From Planctomycetaceae bacterium (lineage in GTDB: Bacteria; Planctomycetota; SZUA-567): a stretch of 37,212 nt of DNA. Positions 16,391-24,329 of this stretch are shown here, one piece after another. Within the stretch, counting starts at the first letter, position 1. Each line of letters opens with the position of its first letter. A program made the position numbers and the translations under genes. Under the pieces are notes generated by a model. It was not told the origin of the DNA and did no database searches. It saw nothing but the letters and a program-made list of their open reading frames with translations. Where the stretch lies: positions 1-37,212 of the forward strand of contig JAJPXZ010000038.1 of NCBI GenBank assembly GCA_021205245.1, in the 5' to 3' direction.

Positions 16391-16972
16391 ATGGAAACGA
16401 TAACCCGCATCCTGGGAATAGACCCGGGAACGCGATTCGTGGGCTACGGCGTCATCGAGCGCCGTGCCAACAGCCTCGTCTGCCTGGACAGCGGTTGTAT
16501 CCGCGCCGAAGGCGACAGCATCGCCGAGCGGCTTGTCATCATCTACCGGGGATTGCGGGAGGTTATCGCGCGGCACTCGCCCCAGGCGGCGGCGGTGGAG
16601 ACGGTGTTTACCGGCAATAATCCAAAAACCGCGATAGCCATCGGCGAAGGACGCGGCGTCGCCCTCCTCTCCGCCGCCGAACAAGGCCTGAGCGTCCAGG
16701 GGTACGAACCGGCACTGGTCAAGCGGGCTGTCGCCGGCAGCGGTCGCGCCGGCAAGGATCAGGTACGGGACATGGTGCGCGTCCTGTTGCAACTGGCCGA
16801 ATCCCCCGAGACCGATCACGAATCCGACGCCCTCGCCCTCGCCATCACCCACGCCCGCCACCTCACCACAGCCGAACGCACCGGCTTGGGAAAATCAGGC
16901 CTGCCTTTGCGGCGCGCCAAACGGCAGGTGCCGGATTTCATCCTTAAACAATTGCCACCAGGAATCCTATGA
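16391..16972 (+). CDS. ruvC: Holliday junction resolvase RuvC
   Basis: RuvC is the endonuclease that cuts Holliday junctions in the RuvABC complex during recombinational repair. The 193-residue product has the full catalytic tetrad D11 (GIDPG), E70 (AVETVF), H143 and D146 (TDHESDALALAI), the His-containing version known from Thermus RuvC rather than the all-Asp E. coli version. ATG at 16391 follows GAGAAAGAG. Its stop overlaps the tadA start by 4 bases. ruvA and ruvB are not in the window, so ruvC is separated from them or they lie elsewhere. Confidence 0.95.
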   Translation: METITRILGIDPGTRFVGYGVIERRANSLVCLDSGCIRAEGDSIAERLVIIYRGLREVIARHSPQAAAVETVFTGNNPKTAIAIGEGRGVALLSAAEQGLSVQGYEPALVKRAVAGSGRAGKDQVRDMVRVLLQLAESPETDHESDALALAITHARHLTTAERTGLGKSGLPLRRAKRQVPDFILKQLPPGIL

Positions 16973-17436
16973 TTGACGAAGATATTGATGCATGGCGCAT
17001 GGCCCAGGCCTTGAAGGCCGCCGCCGACGCGGCCGAAGCCGGCGAGGTGCCGGTCGGCGCGGTCATCTACCACCGCGAGCGGTTGATCGCCCGTGCCTAT
17101 AACCAGCGTGAAATGCTGCAAGACCCGACCGCCCACGCGGAGATCCTCGCCATTACCCAAGCGGCGGCGGCGCTCGAGAGCTGGCGTCTGGACGAGTGCA
17201 CCATGTACGTGACCCTCGAACCCTGCTCCATGTGCGCGGGCGCACTGGTGCTGTCGCGAATCAGCCGGCTGGTCTATGGCGCGCGCGATCCGAAGGCTGG
17301 GGCGTGCGGCTCGGTCCTCGACGTCCTCGGTTGCGAACAACTGAACCACACGGTGGAGGTGACGGCGGATGTTTTGGCCGAGCCGTGCGGGCTGATCCTG
17401 CGGGAGTTTTTCCGCGAACGGCGGCGGCGGCAATGA
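16969..17436 (+). CDS. tadA: tRNA-specific adenosine deaminase
   Basis: TadA deaminates A34 to inosine in the anticodon of tRNA-Arg(ACG). The 155-residue product has the zinc deaminase motifs HAEIL (H57, E59) and PCSMCAGALVLSRI (C86, C89), together with the TadA-typical EVPVGAV and YGARDPKAGACGS segments. The start overlaps the ruvC stop and the stop overlaps the acetyltransferase start (both ATGA), so the three genes form one tightly coupled operon. Confidence 0.95.
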   Translation: MIDEDIDAWRMAQALKAAADAAEAGEVPVGAVIYHRERLIARAYNQREMLQDPTAHAEILAITQAAAALESWRLDECTMYVTLEPCSMCAGALVLSRISRLVYGARDPKAGACGSVLDVLGCEQLNHTVEVTADVLAEPCGLILREFFRERRRRQ

Positions 17437-17867
17437 TCGATTTCGTTATTCAATCCTTCCATGGCGACGACGATGCGTTTTCGCTGGCGAAGGCCGTACG
17501 GCAGGCGGTTTTTGTCGAAGAACAGAACTGCCCACCCGAAGAGGAATGGGACGACCTTGACCAGGTGGCGACCCACCTCCTGGCCCGGCGTGGCGACGAG
17601 CCGCTGGCCACGCTCCGCTATTACGACGATGACAGCTGGCTGCATATTGGCCGGGTGGCGGTGCTCCCGTCCTTTCGCGGCCATGGGCTGGCATGGGCCT
17701 TGTTGAGCCGGTGTCTGGAGGACGGCAAGGCGGCCGGTTTCAAACGTGCATGCCTGAACGCGCAGATCGACAAGCTGGGCCTTTACCAGCGGGCTGGCTT
17801 CACGGCGGTGGGCGGCGAGTTTATGGAGGTTGGCATCGTGCATCGGCGTATGGAAATGTTTTTCTGA
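17433..17867 (+). CDS. GNAT-family N-acetyltransferase (ElaA/YjcF-like)
   Basis: A single-domain acetyl-CoA-dependent acyltransferase of 144 residues. The acetyl-CoA pyrophosphate loop appears as RVAVLPSFRGHGLAWALL (residues 74-91, with R-G-H-G-L as the Q/RxxGxG/A element), and the start (VRQAVFVEEQNCPPEEEWDDLD) strongly resembles the ElaA/YjcF group. The substrate is unknown. The ATG at 17433 overlaps the tadA stop by 4 bases, so the gene is coupled to ruvC-tadA. Confidence 0.88.
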   Translation: MIDFVIQSFHGDDDAFSLAKAVRQAVFVEEQNCPPEEEWDDLDQVATHLLARRGDEPLATLRYYDDDSWLHIGRVAVLPSFRGHGLAWALLSRCLEDGKAAGFKRACLNAQIDKLGLYQRAGFTAVGGEFMEVGIVHRRMEMFF

Positions 17868-17886
17868 AAAGTCGGGCGAAAAGCGG

Positions 17887-17914
17887 TTGACAACGGGCCG
17901 GAAGTTCGTATTAT
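17887..17914 (+). promoter_or_regulatory. σ70 promoter of the tRNA-Lys gene
   Basis: A perfect -35 TTGACA at 17887-17892, a 16-base spacer and a -10 TATTAT at 17909-17914 (5/6 match). The predicted start is about 17921, roughly 12 bases before the mature tRNA end. Confidence 0.8.
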
Positions 17915-17932
17915 TCAATTCTCCAAAAGCGA

Positions 17933-18008
17933 GCCCGCTTAGCTCAGTTGGTAGAGCAACTGACTCTTAATCAGTAGGTCTAGGGTTCGAATCCCTGAGC
18001 GGGTACCA
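17933..18008 (+). tRNA. tRNA-Lys (anticodon CUU)
   Basis: A complete 76-nt cloverleaf with encoded CCA. The acceptor stem GCCCGCT pairs with AGCGGGT (a G-U pair at 1-72), the D arm is GCTCAGTTGGTAGAGC, the anticodon stem ACTGA/TCAGT encloses loop CTCTTAA with anticodon CTT at 17966-17968, and the T arm has GGTTCGAATCC. It has its own σ70 promoter and a terminator immediately after, so it is an independent single-tRNA unit. Confidence 0.97.
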
Positions 18009-18015
18009 AATAACT

Positions 18016-18048
18016 GCCGCAGCCCCAAAGGGTTGCGGCTTTTTATTT
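18016..18048 (+). terminator. Rho-independent terminator of tRNA-Lys
   Basis: GCCGCAGCC pairs with GGTTGCGGC (one G-U pair) around a 6-base loop and is followed by TTTTTATTT, 8 bases beyond the tRNA CCA end. Confidence 0.88.
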
Positions 18049-18110
18049 GACTCCTGATTGGGTCGAATTATGCTAGTGACTGTGGCTTTTTCGACTCAAA
18101 TGGACAGTTT

Positions 18111-18476
18111 ATGCCTCCACAGTTGGATGTTACGTCTTCAGGCACGCACACCCCGGCCCCCCTCGAAGCGGCAATGCCGGAGGCGTCGGCTCGTGACGCG
18201 AGCGGAGGTGATCGGCAGACGGGGCCAAATACCTTGGGCGGTTTTACCGCGCTTTCGGCAGGAAGAGGGGAATCGACAGCGAGCGGGCCGGGTATGCACA
18301 TGGATCCGATGTACCTCTACGCAGGCTCGGCCATCGTAATCCTGTATATTGCGGCGTGCTTTTTCCTGCATCGGTGGCTGTCCAAAGTCATCCGGGCGAG
18401 ACGCACAGCTAAAACACGACGGGCCAGCACCATTGCCATCCGGCGCGGCGTGAGCAGTGACCATAATACCAAGTAA
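18111..18476 (+). CDS. Small single-pass membrane protein, hypothetical
   Basis: I do not recognise this 121-residue protein. Residues 1-65 are hydrophilic and rich in Ala, Ser, Gly and Pro; residues about 68-88 (YLYAGSAIVILYIAACFFL) form one strong membrane segment; the tail is very basic (RARRTAKTRRAS, then RR), which by the positive-inside rule puts the C terminus in the cytoplasm. The ATG at 18111 has only a weak GGA upstream; a shorter version starting at 18294 or 18303 would keep the membrane segment and drop the low-complexity region. It stands alone between the tRNA terminator and a converging gene. Confidence 0.5.
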   Translation: MPPQLDVTSSGTHTPAPLEAAMPEASARDASGGDRQTGPNTLGGFTALSAGRGESTASGPGMHMDPMYLYAGSAIVILYIAACFFLHRWLSKVIRARRTAKTRRASTIAIRRGVSSDHNTK

Positions 18477-18604
18477 CGCTCCCCCGCCCTTAACTCAACC
18501 TCTGCGTTCCATCCTTATCGTAGAAGCCCTAATCCTCCGACCGTCACGCAGGCGTAGCTGGGTGGCAGCACGGTCATGATCAACCGATATGGAAGCGGCG
18601 GCGG

Positions 18605-19363
18605 CTAATCGTAACGCTCTGCACTCTTACTGGACCGGGTCTTGAACCGGCCGGAGCGTTGGCAGCGGTCGAAGATGAGGCCCCATTCGTAGTCGTTGCC
18701 GTAGTGGTTTCGGCCCTTTATGCCGCGCTTGTCCAAAATTGATCTGTCATCGAACGTGAAGGCGTAGAGCAGCACGGCATTGGCGAGAACGGTTATGGTT
18801 AGGCTCCGTCGTTTGCTTTCGCTGATGTTCATGAAGACTATATCGCCCTTATAGAGGCTTCGCATCACGTCGGTGAACTGGGTGATGTCTTCGCGGCTCT
18901 CGTTGCTCTTGGCCACAACGACGTAGCGGGATGCCTTGGACAGGAAATCGTGGGTGTGTTCGAAATGCCGGCGGACCCTGTCGCGAACATACCGCTGCCC
19001 CTCCTCCAGCGTCATGTGGAGGGGAAAATGGTGGATTGAAATCACGTTGTGACGGAGATCTTCGACCTTCCGCCGGTTGCGGCTGTCGTGGGGATGTTCC
19101 CGGATATCCTGGAAAAAAGTCTCGAAGCGGGTGCGGTACAACTCCGCCGCATCAGCGAGTCGATACCCCATCATCCAGTCCAAAGGGCTAGAGCAAATGC
19201 GCAGCTTGTGGCGGCGAAGCTGCAGGGCGGGCGTGCAATCGAGGCCGCCACTCAAGAAGAGATCCGCATCAAGGCGGTCCATGCCATAGGGATGCCTGCG
19301 CCAATCACGAAGGGTACAAAATACAAGCTCGCGATAGTAGGGAATCAGGTGTCGTACTTTCAT
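18605..19363 (-). CDS. DUF1796 papain-like cysteine peptidase-type protein
   Basis: The 252-residue product matches the DUF1796 (putative papain-like cysteine peptidase) pattern. There is an N-terminal cysteine segment FLSGGLDCTPALQLRRHKLR closely followed by SSPLDWM (the family's usual CxxAxQLR...PFDW), then a histidine segment VISIHHFP at the position where the family has a conserved H-D/F patch, and strands such as RYVVVAKSN and GDIVFMNIS. Activity has not been established for most members; some lie near glycan or surface genes. No signal peptide is seen. The start at 19363 is chosen because the conserved fold begins there; a longer frame to 19534 adds basic, poorly structured sequence. 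The Shine-Dalgarno sequence is weak. Confidence 0.65.
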   Translation of the reverse strand: MKVRHLIPYYRELVFCTLRDWRRHPYGMDRLDADLFLSGGLDCTPALQLRRHKLRICSSPLDWMMGYRLADAAELYRTRFETFFQDIREHPHDSRNRRKVEDLRHNVISIHHFPLHMTLEEGQRYVRDRVRRHFEHTHDFLSKASRYVVVAKSNESREDITQFTDVMRSLYKGDIVFMNISESKRRSLTITVLANAVLLYAFTFDDRSILDKRGIKGRNHYGNDYEWGLIFDRCQRSGRFKTRSSKSAERYD

Positions 19364-19560
19364 CGCTCGATATCCCGTTTTTATTGTACCGTTAAAAACA
19401 CCATTGGGCGGCTCGATCACGTTATACGGCATGACTGGCGGCAACGCAAGCCCCGTAGCGAACCGAGGTTGCCTTACCTTCGGGCTCCGCACCTTTTGCG
19501 CGGCCCGACGCGATAAGCCTTGTTTAAGCGCCAACCGCAGGCGGCTAATCGACTACCGCA

Positions 19561-19593
19561 TTAAAAAGCCGCCACCCATAAGGGAGGCGGCTT
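19561..19593 (-). terminator. Rho-independent terminator of the PepSY-protein gene
   Basis: Read on the reverse strand, AAGCCGCC pairs with GGCGGCTT with three extra inner G-C pairs across an A-A mismatch, and TTTTTAA follows. It lies 35 bases beyond the stop at 19628. Confidence 0.78.
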
Positions 19594-19627
19594 CTTTGCA
19601 TCGGATAAGCCTCAAGTGAGTGAGGTA

Positions 19628-20554
19628 TTACCGATTGGTGGTGGTGCTGGTGTTGGTGGTATTGGTGGTGGTGTTGGTGGTGGTGTTCATCTGACGAGCC
19701 TGCTGCGTGATGTTCTGGGCAGTCGACTTCAGGCTGTCGGCGGCACGGTCGATCTGCTGGGCGGCGCGGCTCAGGCTGCCGGCGGTCGAGTTGAGCTGGG
19801 TGGGGATCATCGGGTGCCTGGACTTGGTAAGGTTCCGGTTCGTGAGGTTGGCGTTGCGGTCGAGCGCGCCGGTGGTGGTGCGGCCGAAAAGGCCGGTGTT
19901 GTCGGCGGCGTTGCGGCCGAGCATGCCGGTGGTGGCGGCGGCGCCAGTCGCGGCGGCACCGGTGGCGGTGCGGCGCATGGCCCTGGTCTCACGCATGAAG
20001 CGGTTGTTGTCGCGATCGGCGCGGGCCTGTTCGAACGCCATCACTTCACCGGTTGTGCCATCGACCTTCATGTCGACGTGACGATTGTCGGCGACGAGTT
20101 CGACGTTATAGACCGCGCGGCCGTCTTCGACCGAACGTTCCATATCGGTGATCAGGGCATTCGGGGAGCGCTGTTGGGCGATCTGGCGAATACGTTCCGG
20201 ATTGACGCTGGTGGCGGAGGCGTAGCGCTGACGATCCGCACCAGTGATGTTGTCGTGGAAGATCGGGTTGGTGTCGATGTCGAGGACTTCGCCCGTTTCG
20301 GCGCTGACGCGGATGTCGTAACGGTTGTTTTCATCGACGACGATGAAATCGTAGTCGTTGCCACGGAACCAACGGTTGTTGAATTCGGATTCAACGACAC
20401 GGCCGCCGTTAACCTGCTCCTGCGCAATTTTCGCAGCCTGTTGCCTGGTCAAACGCGACCGGGCTTCCTGGGTGCTTTCGGCCGCGAACGCGCCGCCAGC
20501 GAGGACCGCGAAGGCCATAACGGCCATAATCATTTTCTTTGTACCGGTATACAT
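19628..20554 (-). CDS. Exported PepSY-domain protein with a Thr/Asn-rich tail
   Basis: The 308-residue product has a Sec signal peptide (about residues 1-24, ending GGAFA). Two PepSY-like repeats follow: the first around TRQQAAKIAQEQVNGGRV to TGEVLDID, the second around VNPERIRQIAQQRSP to TTGEVMAFE. PepSY domains usually act outside the cytoplasm as inhibitory or binding modules. After about residue 180 the protein becomes low-complexity: Ala/Thr/Gly-rich, then a coiled-coil-like stretch (NSTAGSLSRAAQQIDRAADS), ending in a Thr/Asn repeat. The ATG at 20554 has AGGAG 8 bases upstream and is preferred over the in-frame TTG one codon earlier. A terminator follows, so it is monocistronic. Confidence 0.8.
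   Translation of the reverse strand: MYTGTKKMIMAVMAFAVLAGGAFAAESTQEARSRLTRQQAAKIAQEQVNGGRVVESEFNNRWFRGNDYDFIVVDENNRYDIRVSAETGEVLDIDTNPIFHDNITGADRQRYASATSVNPERIRQIAQQRSPNALITDMERSVEDGRAVYNVELVADNRHVDMKVDGTTGEVMAFEQARADRDNNRFMRETRAMRRTATGAAATGAAATTGMLGRNAADNTGLFGRTTTGALDRNANLTNRNLTKSRHPMIPTQLNSTAGSLSRAAQQIDRAADSLKSTAQNITQQARQMNTTTNTTTNTTNTSTTTNR
19630..19692. repeat. Imperfect trinucleotide/hexanucleotide repeat tract in the PepSY gene 3' end
   Basis: The forward strand is a run of GGT/GTT triplets (GGTGGTGTTGGT-like units) for about 60 bases, encoding the Asn/Thr-rich C-terminal tail on the other strand. The units vary, so it is not a clean microsatellite, but length change by slippage is possible without loss of frame. 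Confidence 0.6.
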
Positions 20555-20899
20555 CAATGTTTCTCCTTTTAAAAATCACGCCTATACCGTTTCCCGCATA
20601 ATTGCGGATACTAAATAGTGACTGTCAAAGCTTGTGGTGCAGGGTGCGAAAATACGTTAAATATTCAATTTTTATTAACGCATCCCATACACCATGAACT
20701 CGCGGTATTTCCTCTATCGGCATATACATATAATGATGATATGACTTCGGGATGTGTCCCACGTGAAGGTGGTTTGCTCTAAATACTCTGAATCGCACAC
20801 TGTAATCAACGATGTTTTTTCTTCCAATTTTCGCCCCACAGGGTATGGTATCCACTACCTATCCGTACAAATTCCGTCTCTCGCCATGGAATGCGCAGT
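20555..20899. other. AT-rich divergent intergenic region
   Basis: This 345-base gap between the PepSY gene and the σ54 regulator gene is more AT-rich than the surroundings. It must hold promoters for both genes. On the PepSY side there is a perfect TTGACA (reverse strand, 20623-20628), but only a weak -10 at non-ideal spacing, and a small perfect inverted repeat CCGCA-TAAT-TGCGG at 20594-20607 that may be an operator. A 76-codon reverse-strand frame at 20625-20855 is open but has no good ribosome-binding site or recognisable family. No convincing -24/-12 element was found before the regulator gene. Confidence 0.5.
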
Positions 20900-22252
20900 A
20901 TGAAAAACGCACTCTTAATTGTCGACGACAACGAGCGGGTCTACCAAAGCCTAGCCATTAATTTCCAGCGAAACGGTTTTGTCTGCCACTGGGCCGCCGA
21001 CAACCAGACAGCCCTGGACCTGGCCGAACGACACGGTCCAGCCGCTGCCGTCATCGACCTCTCCCTTGGTTCGGAGAGCGGACTCGACGTGATGGGCAAC
21101 CTTATCGCCCGCATCCCTTCGCTCCCGGTCGTCTTTATCAGCGGTTTCGGCACCCTCGAGGCAGCCGTGGCGGCGATGAAGATGGGAGCGTTCGATTTCC
21201 TCCCGAAGCCCCTCGACTTCAAACGACTGCTGGAGGTAGTGCGGAGCGCCATTGCGGCAGGCAGAGAGGAGTCCCCCGCCCTGTCGCCGCCCACGCGGGC
21301 GGACGAGACCGCACCAGCCATGCCCACCATCGTCAGCGTCAGCCTGTCGATGGAAAAACTCATCGCCCAAGCGGCCCGGGCAGCCGACTCGGACATCGCC
21401 GTCCTTATCACCGGTGAAAGCGGGACCGGCAAGGAGCTCCTCGCCGAATACATTCACGCCGCGTCGCGACGCGCCGGTCGGCCGCTGGTGCGGGTCAATT
21501 GTTCCGCCATTGCCGACAGCCTGGCCGAGTCGGAGCTGTTCGGCCACGTGAAGGGCTCTTTCACGGGAGCGGTCGAAGACCACGCCGGGTATTTCGCCCA
21601 GGCCGACGGCGGCACCCTGCATCTGGACGAAATCGGCGACATGCCCCTGCCCATCCAGGCGAAGATACTCCGCACCATCGAGAATTCGCTCATCCGCCCG
21701 GTGGGCGGCAAACAGGAGCTGGCTGTCGATGTGCGCTTCGTCGCCTCGACCAATAAAAATCTGGGCGACCTGGTGGAGCGCGGCGTCTTCCGGAACGACC
21801 TGTATTTCCGCATCAACCCGCTGCAACTGCATATTCCGCCGCTCCGGGAACGGCGGGAGGATATTGCGCCGCTGTTGCGGCATTTCCTCTCCCGCCAGCC
21901 CGGCCGCGAAGCAGGCAAGCGCTTCTCCGTCGAGGCGGAAAAGTCGCTCCTTAGTTACGACTGGCCCGGCAACGTGCGTGAACTCCAAAACCTGGTCAAG
22001 GTATGCGCGCTCCTGTCGCCAGGGGCGATTATCGAAGCGGATGATTTGCCCCAGGCGGTGCGTTCGAGCACTGCATCGCCTGTGCAGCCCTCGTCGCCGA
22101 CGTCCCAATCGGGCCGGCTCGAGGACGCGGAACGGCACGCCATCCGCACCGTGCTGGACGAGGTTGGCGGCAACAGACGCATGGCGGCAAAACGGCTCGG
22201 CATCAGCGTCCGCACCCTTTATTACAAGCTGGACCGCTATGGCCTTTCCTGA
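20900..22252 (+). CDS. NtrC-family σ54-dependent response regulator
   Basis: A three-domain σ54 activator of 450 residues. The receiver domain (about 1-115) has the acidic pair DD, the phospho-acceptor D53 in AVIDLSLG and the lysine of LPKPLDF. The AAA+ domain (about 140-370) has Walker A GESGTGKE at about 170-177, the σ54-contacting loop as GSFTGA (variant of GAFTGA), Walker [10 protein letters not shown] and the late WPGNVREL motif. A Fis-type helix-turn-helix ends the protein ([20 protein letters not shown]). The ATG at 20900 is preferred over 20891 because a GGAA site fits its spacing. Its stop overlaps the kinase start by 14 bases, and a σ54 promoter lies downstream of the kinase, so the transporter operon is the likely target. 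Confidence 0.95.
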   Translation: MKNALLIVDDNERVYQSLAINFQRNGFVCHWAADNQTALDLAERHGPAAAVIDLSLGSESGLDVMGNLIARIPSLPVVFISGFGTLEAAVAAMKMGAFDFLPKPLDFKRLLEVVRSAIAAGREESPALSPPTRADETAPAMPTIVSVSLSMEKLIAQAARAADSDIAVLITGESGTGKELLAEYIHAASRRAGRPLVRVNCSAIADSLAESELFGHVKGSFTGAVEDHAGYFAQADGGTLHLDEIGDMPLPIQAKILRTIENSLIRPVGGKQELAVDVRFVASTNKNLGDLVERGVFRNDLYFRINPLQLHIPPLRERREDIAPLLRHFLSRQPGREAGKRFSVEAEKSLLSYDWPGNVRELQNLVKVCALLSPGAIIEADDLPQAVRSSTASPVQPSSPTSQSGRLEDAERHAIRTVLDEVGGNRRMAAKRLGISVRTLYYKLDRYGLS

Positions 22253-24074
22253 ATCGACGCGGACCGTAGCCGGGGCCTACGGCGTGCGCGGCGTCGACTA
22301 CGCCTTCGGCATGCACCCGGCCCTCAGAGATGCCACCTTCTCGGTCGCCCCCGGCGAGATACACGCCCTCGTCGGCGCGCACCATGCGGGCAAATCCACC
22401 CTGTGCGCAGTCATGTCCGGACGGCTGATCCCGGAGCGAGGCATGGTGCTGGCGGGCGGGCGGGACTTCTCCGGCCTCACGCCGCAGATGGCGAAGGAGA
22501 TGGGCATTACCCACCTTTCGGGACGGCCGCGCATATATCCACGCCAGACCGTGCTTGAAAACATCATCCTGGGCGACAGGAGACGCTGGCTTGGCTTGTT
22601 CCCCGGACGCCGTTACCGGCGCAAGATCAAGGATTGGCTGTGGGACAACCAGATCGTCCTTCCGCTGGACGCGAAGATTCAGGAAGCGCCGTATGAACAA
22701 TGGGTGCTGGTGGAAATCCTCTCGAAGCTCTATCAGAACCCGTCGTTCCTGGTCATGGACGAGGCGCTCGAGGAACTGAACCAACCCTACTTTAACCGCG
22801 TCCTCAAGCTGCTCCGCCGCCACGTCGACAACGGTATGGCGCTCCTCTTCGTCACCCACAGGATTGAGGACGCGCTGTCCATCGCCGACAGGGTGTCGGT
22901 AATGCGTCACGGCAACGTCATCCTCACTTCGTCGGCCAAGTCGATGGAACGGTTAAATCTGATCCGCCTCTGTTATGCCCAACTCGACCGCCAGGACGAT
23001 TATTTCTCCAGTCAGGAGACATTCCGCGAATTGATGCGCTATACCGAAGCGATGCTCCGCGACCTGCCGACCGCCATTGTCATCCTCGACCCCAAGCGAG
23101 CCGCCCGCTTCCTGAACAATAACGGCGAGGCGATTTTCGCAGGAACGCCCCGCGAAGGGGAATCCTTGTTCGGCCGTGACAATGCGCGCCTGCGCGAATT
23201 GGTGCTGGGGGCGTGCGATTCGGGTGCGGACGAGCAATACCACAACGTCCCCGTCACCGCCGCCGACAAACGCAAACTCATCGCCGATGTGCGTATTCAG
23301 TCGATTCGCGAAAATGAGGTCAACGTCGGCACGATGGTGATTATCGAGGATGTGTCGTTCCGGGAGGAACTGCGGCGGCGGCTGGTCTTGTCCGATCAAT
23401 TGGCGTCTATCGGCCTGCTGGCCGCAGGCGTGGCGCATGAAGTGAACAACCCGCTGGAGATCATTGGGAATTACCTGAACTACCTGCGTGACGACGCATC
23501 CAACCCGGAGAACTTGGAGGTCATATCCCGGATGGAGGAGGAGATTACCCGCATCCACGCCATCACGAACAGCCTTGTCTCCTACACCGGCTCGGACGGC
23601 ACGGCCCGCGAACAGGTGGATGTCATGGCGCTTGTCCGAGAGACGGTGGGGCTTCTGCAGTTCCACGGCGGTTGTCGTTCGGTGGACTTCACCTGCCGGG
23701 ACGACGGCGGCCGGGCTCTCGTGGACGCGAATTCGGCCGAATTGCGGCAGGTGTTCCTGAACCTTATGCGTAACGCCATCGACGCCATGCCCACCGGCGG
23801 GGCTGTCGAGATTGCGTCCTCCATCATTACCGATGCGGACGGCGGCTGGGTTATCGTCACCGTGGCGGACACGGGGCCTGGCGTCAGCCTCGATAACCCA
23901 AACGACGTATTCCTTCCTTTTGTTTCGACCAAGAAGGCGAACGGAAGCCACCAGGGACTGGGGCTCTACATCGTCTACGGTATCATTGAGAAATTCGGCG
24001 GTTCCATTAAGGTGACGAACCCACCAGGCGGCGGTTGTGAATTCCGCCTTTCGTTCCCCCTTGCCAAGGGGTGA
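22239..24074 (+). CDS. Hybrid ABC-ATPase / PAS / histidine kinase sensor
   Basis: The 611-residue protein fuses three parts. Residues about 12-245 are a sugar-transporter-type ABC ATPase domain co-linear with the first cassette of the transporter ATPase at 25368-26864: Walker [10 protein letters not shown] (46-54), Walker B LVMDE (171-175) and the switch histidine H207 are kept. The Q-loop position reads THLSG instead of HQE, and the LSxGQ signature is replaced by EAPYEQW (149-155). Residues about 262-375 are PAS-like ([25 protein letters not shown]). A HisKA domain follows with H400 in [11 protein letters not shown], then a HATPase domain with the N-box around N512, DTGPG (544-548) and GLGLYIV. 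There is no membrane segment or signal, so it is cytoplasmic. Start ATG at 22239 overlaps the regulator gene. The domain boundaries are well supported; the inferred role, sensing the neighbouring transporter, is a hypothesis. Confidence 0.93.
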   Translation: MAFPESTRTVAGAYGVRGVDYAFGMHPALRDATFSVAPGEIHALVGAHHAGKSTLCAVMSGRLIPERGMVLAGGRDFSGLTPQMAKEMGITHLSGRPRIYPRQTVLENIILGDRRRWLGLFPGRRYRRKIKDWLWDNQIVLPLDAKIQEAPYEQWVLVEILSKLYQNPSFLVMDEALEELNQPYFNRVLKLLRRHVDNGMALLFVTHRIEDALSIADRVSVMRHGNVILTSSAKSMERLNLIRLCYAQLDRQDDYFSSQETFRELMRYTEAMLRDLPTAIVILDPKRAARFLNNNGEAIFAGTPREGESLFGRDNARLRELVLGACDSGADEQYHNVPVTAADKRKLIADVRIQSIRENEVNVGTMVIIEDVSFREELRRRLVLSDQLASIGLLAAGVAHEVNNPLEIIGNYLNYLRDDASNPENLEVISRMEEEITRIHAITNSLVSYTGSDGTAREQVDVMALVRETVGLLQFHGGCRSVDFTCRDDGGRALVDANSAELRQVFLNLMRNAIDAMPTGGAVEIASSIITDADGGWVIVTVADTGPGVSLDNPNDVFLPFVSTKKANGSHQGLGLYIVYGIIEKFGGSIKVTNPPGGGCEFRLSFPLAKG

Positions 24075-24094
24075 TGCCTGCCTGCTCGTCCGCA

Positions 24095-24109
24095 GTGCAA
24101 AAATTGCAC
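24095..24109. promoter_or_regulatory. Palindrome, probable upstream activator site for the σ54 regulator
   Basis: GTGCAA-AAA-TTGCAC is a perfect 6-bp inverted repeat. A weaker relative, CTGC-N8-GCAG, follows at 24115-24130. The pair lies about 110-145 bases upstream of the -24 element, the normal distance for binding sites of NtrC-type activators, and next to the gene pair encoding such an activator. Confidence 0.65.
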
Positions 24110-24238
24110 GCCCGCTGCAAAATCCCGCAGTTGGGCCTCTGCACTCCCGCTAAGCCATATTGCGTCTCCACTTTTTCCATAATTTTAACCTCCATCAATG
24201 CATCGTCTTATCCATTCAGCCAGCGCAGACCGCTACGC

Positions 24239-24255
24239 TGGCATGGGGCTTGCAT
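24239..24255 (+). promoter_or_regulatory. σ54 (-24/-12) promoter of the ABC transporter operon
   Basis: TGGCATG-GGGC-TTGCAT matches the σ54 consensus TGGCACG-N4-TTGCW with one mismatch and has the exact GG-N10-GC spacing. The predicted transcription start is near 24265, leaving a leader of about 65 bases before the GTG of the binding-protein gene. Confidence 0.85.
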
Positions 24256-24329
24256 TATCTAAACGACGTACATCACCCGTGTGCGGCATTTGCATTTCAG
24301 CGGTTTTCTTTGTCATTGGAGGAACTATC

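Noticed and set aside
14331-16403. Very long forward-strand open frame (690 codons) opposite ilvD
   Set aside because: It is the mirror of a high-GC coding strand: the composition is Gly/Ala/Asp/Arg-rich without family motifs, and ilvD on the other strand is unambiguous.
20625-20855. 76-codon reverse frame in the AT-rich gap before the σ54 regulator
   Set aside because: No recognisable family, no good ribosome-binding site and chance openness in AT-rich DNA; left as intergenic.
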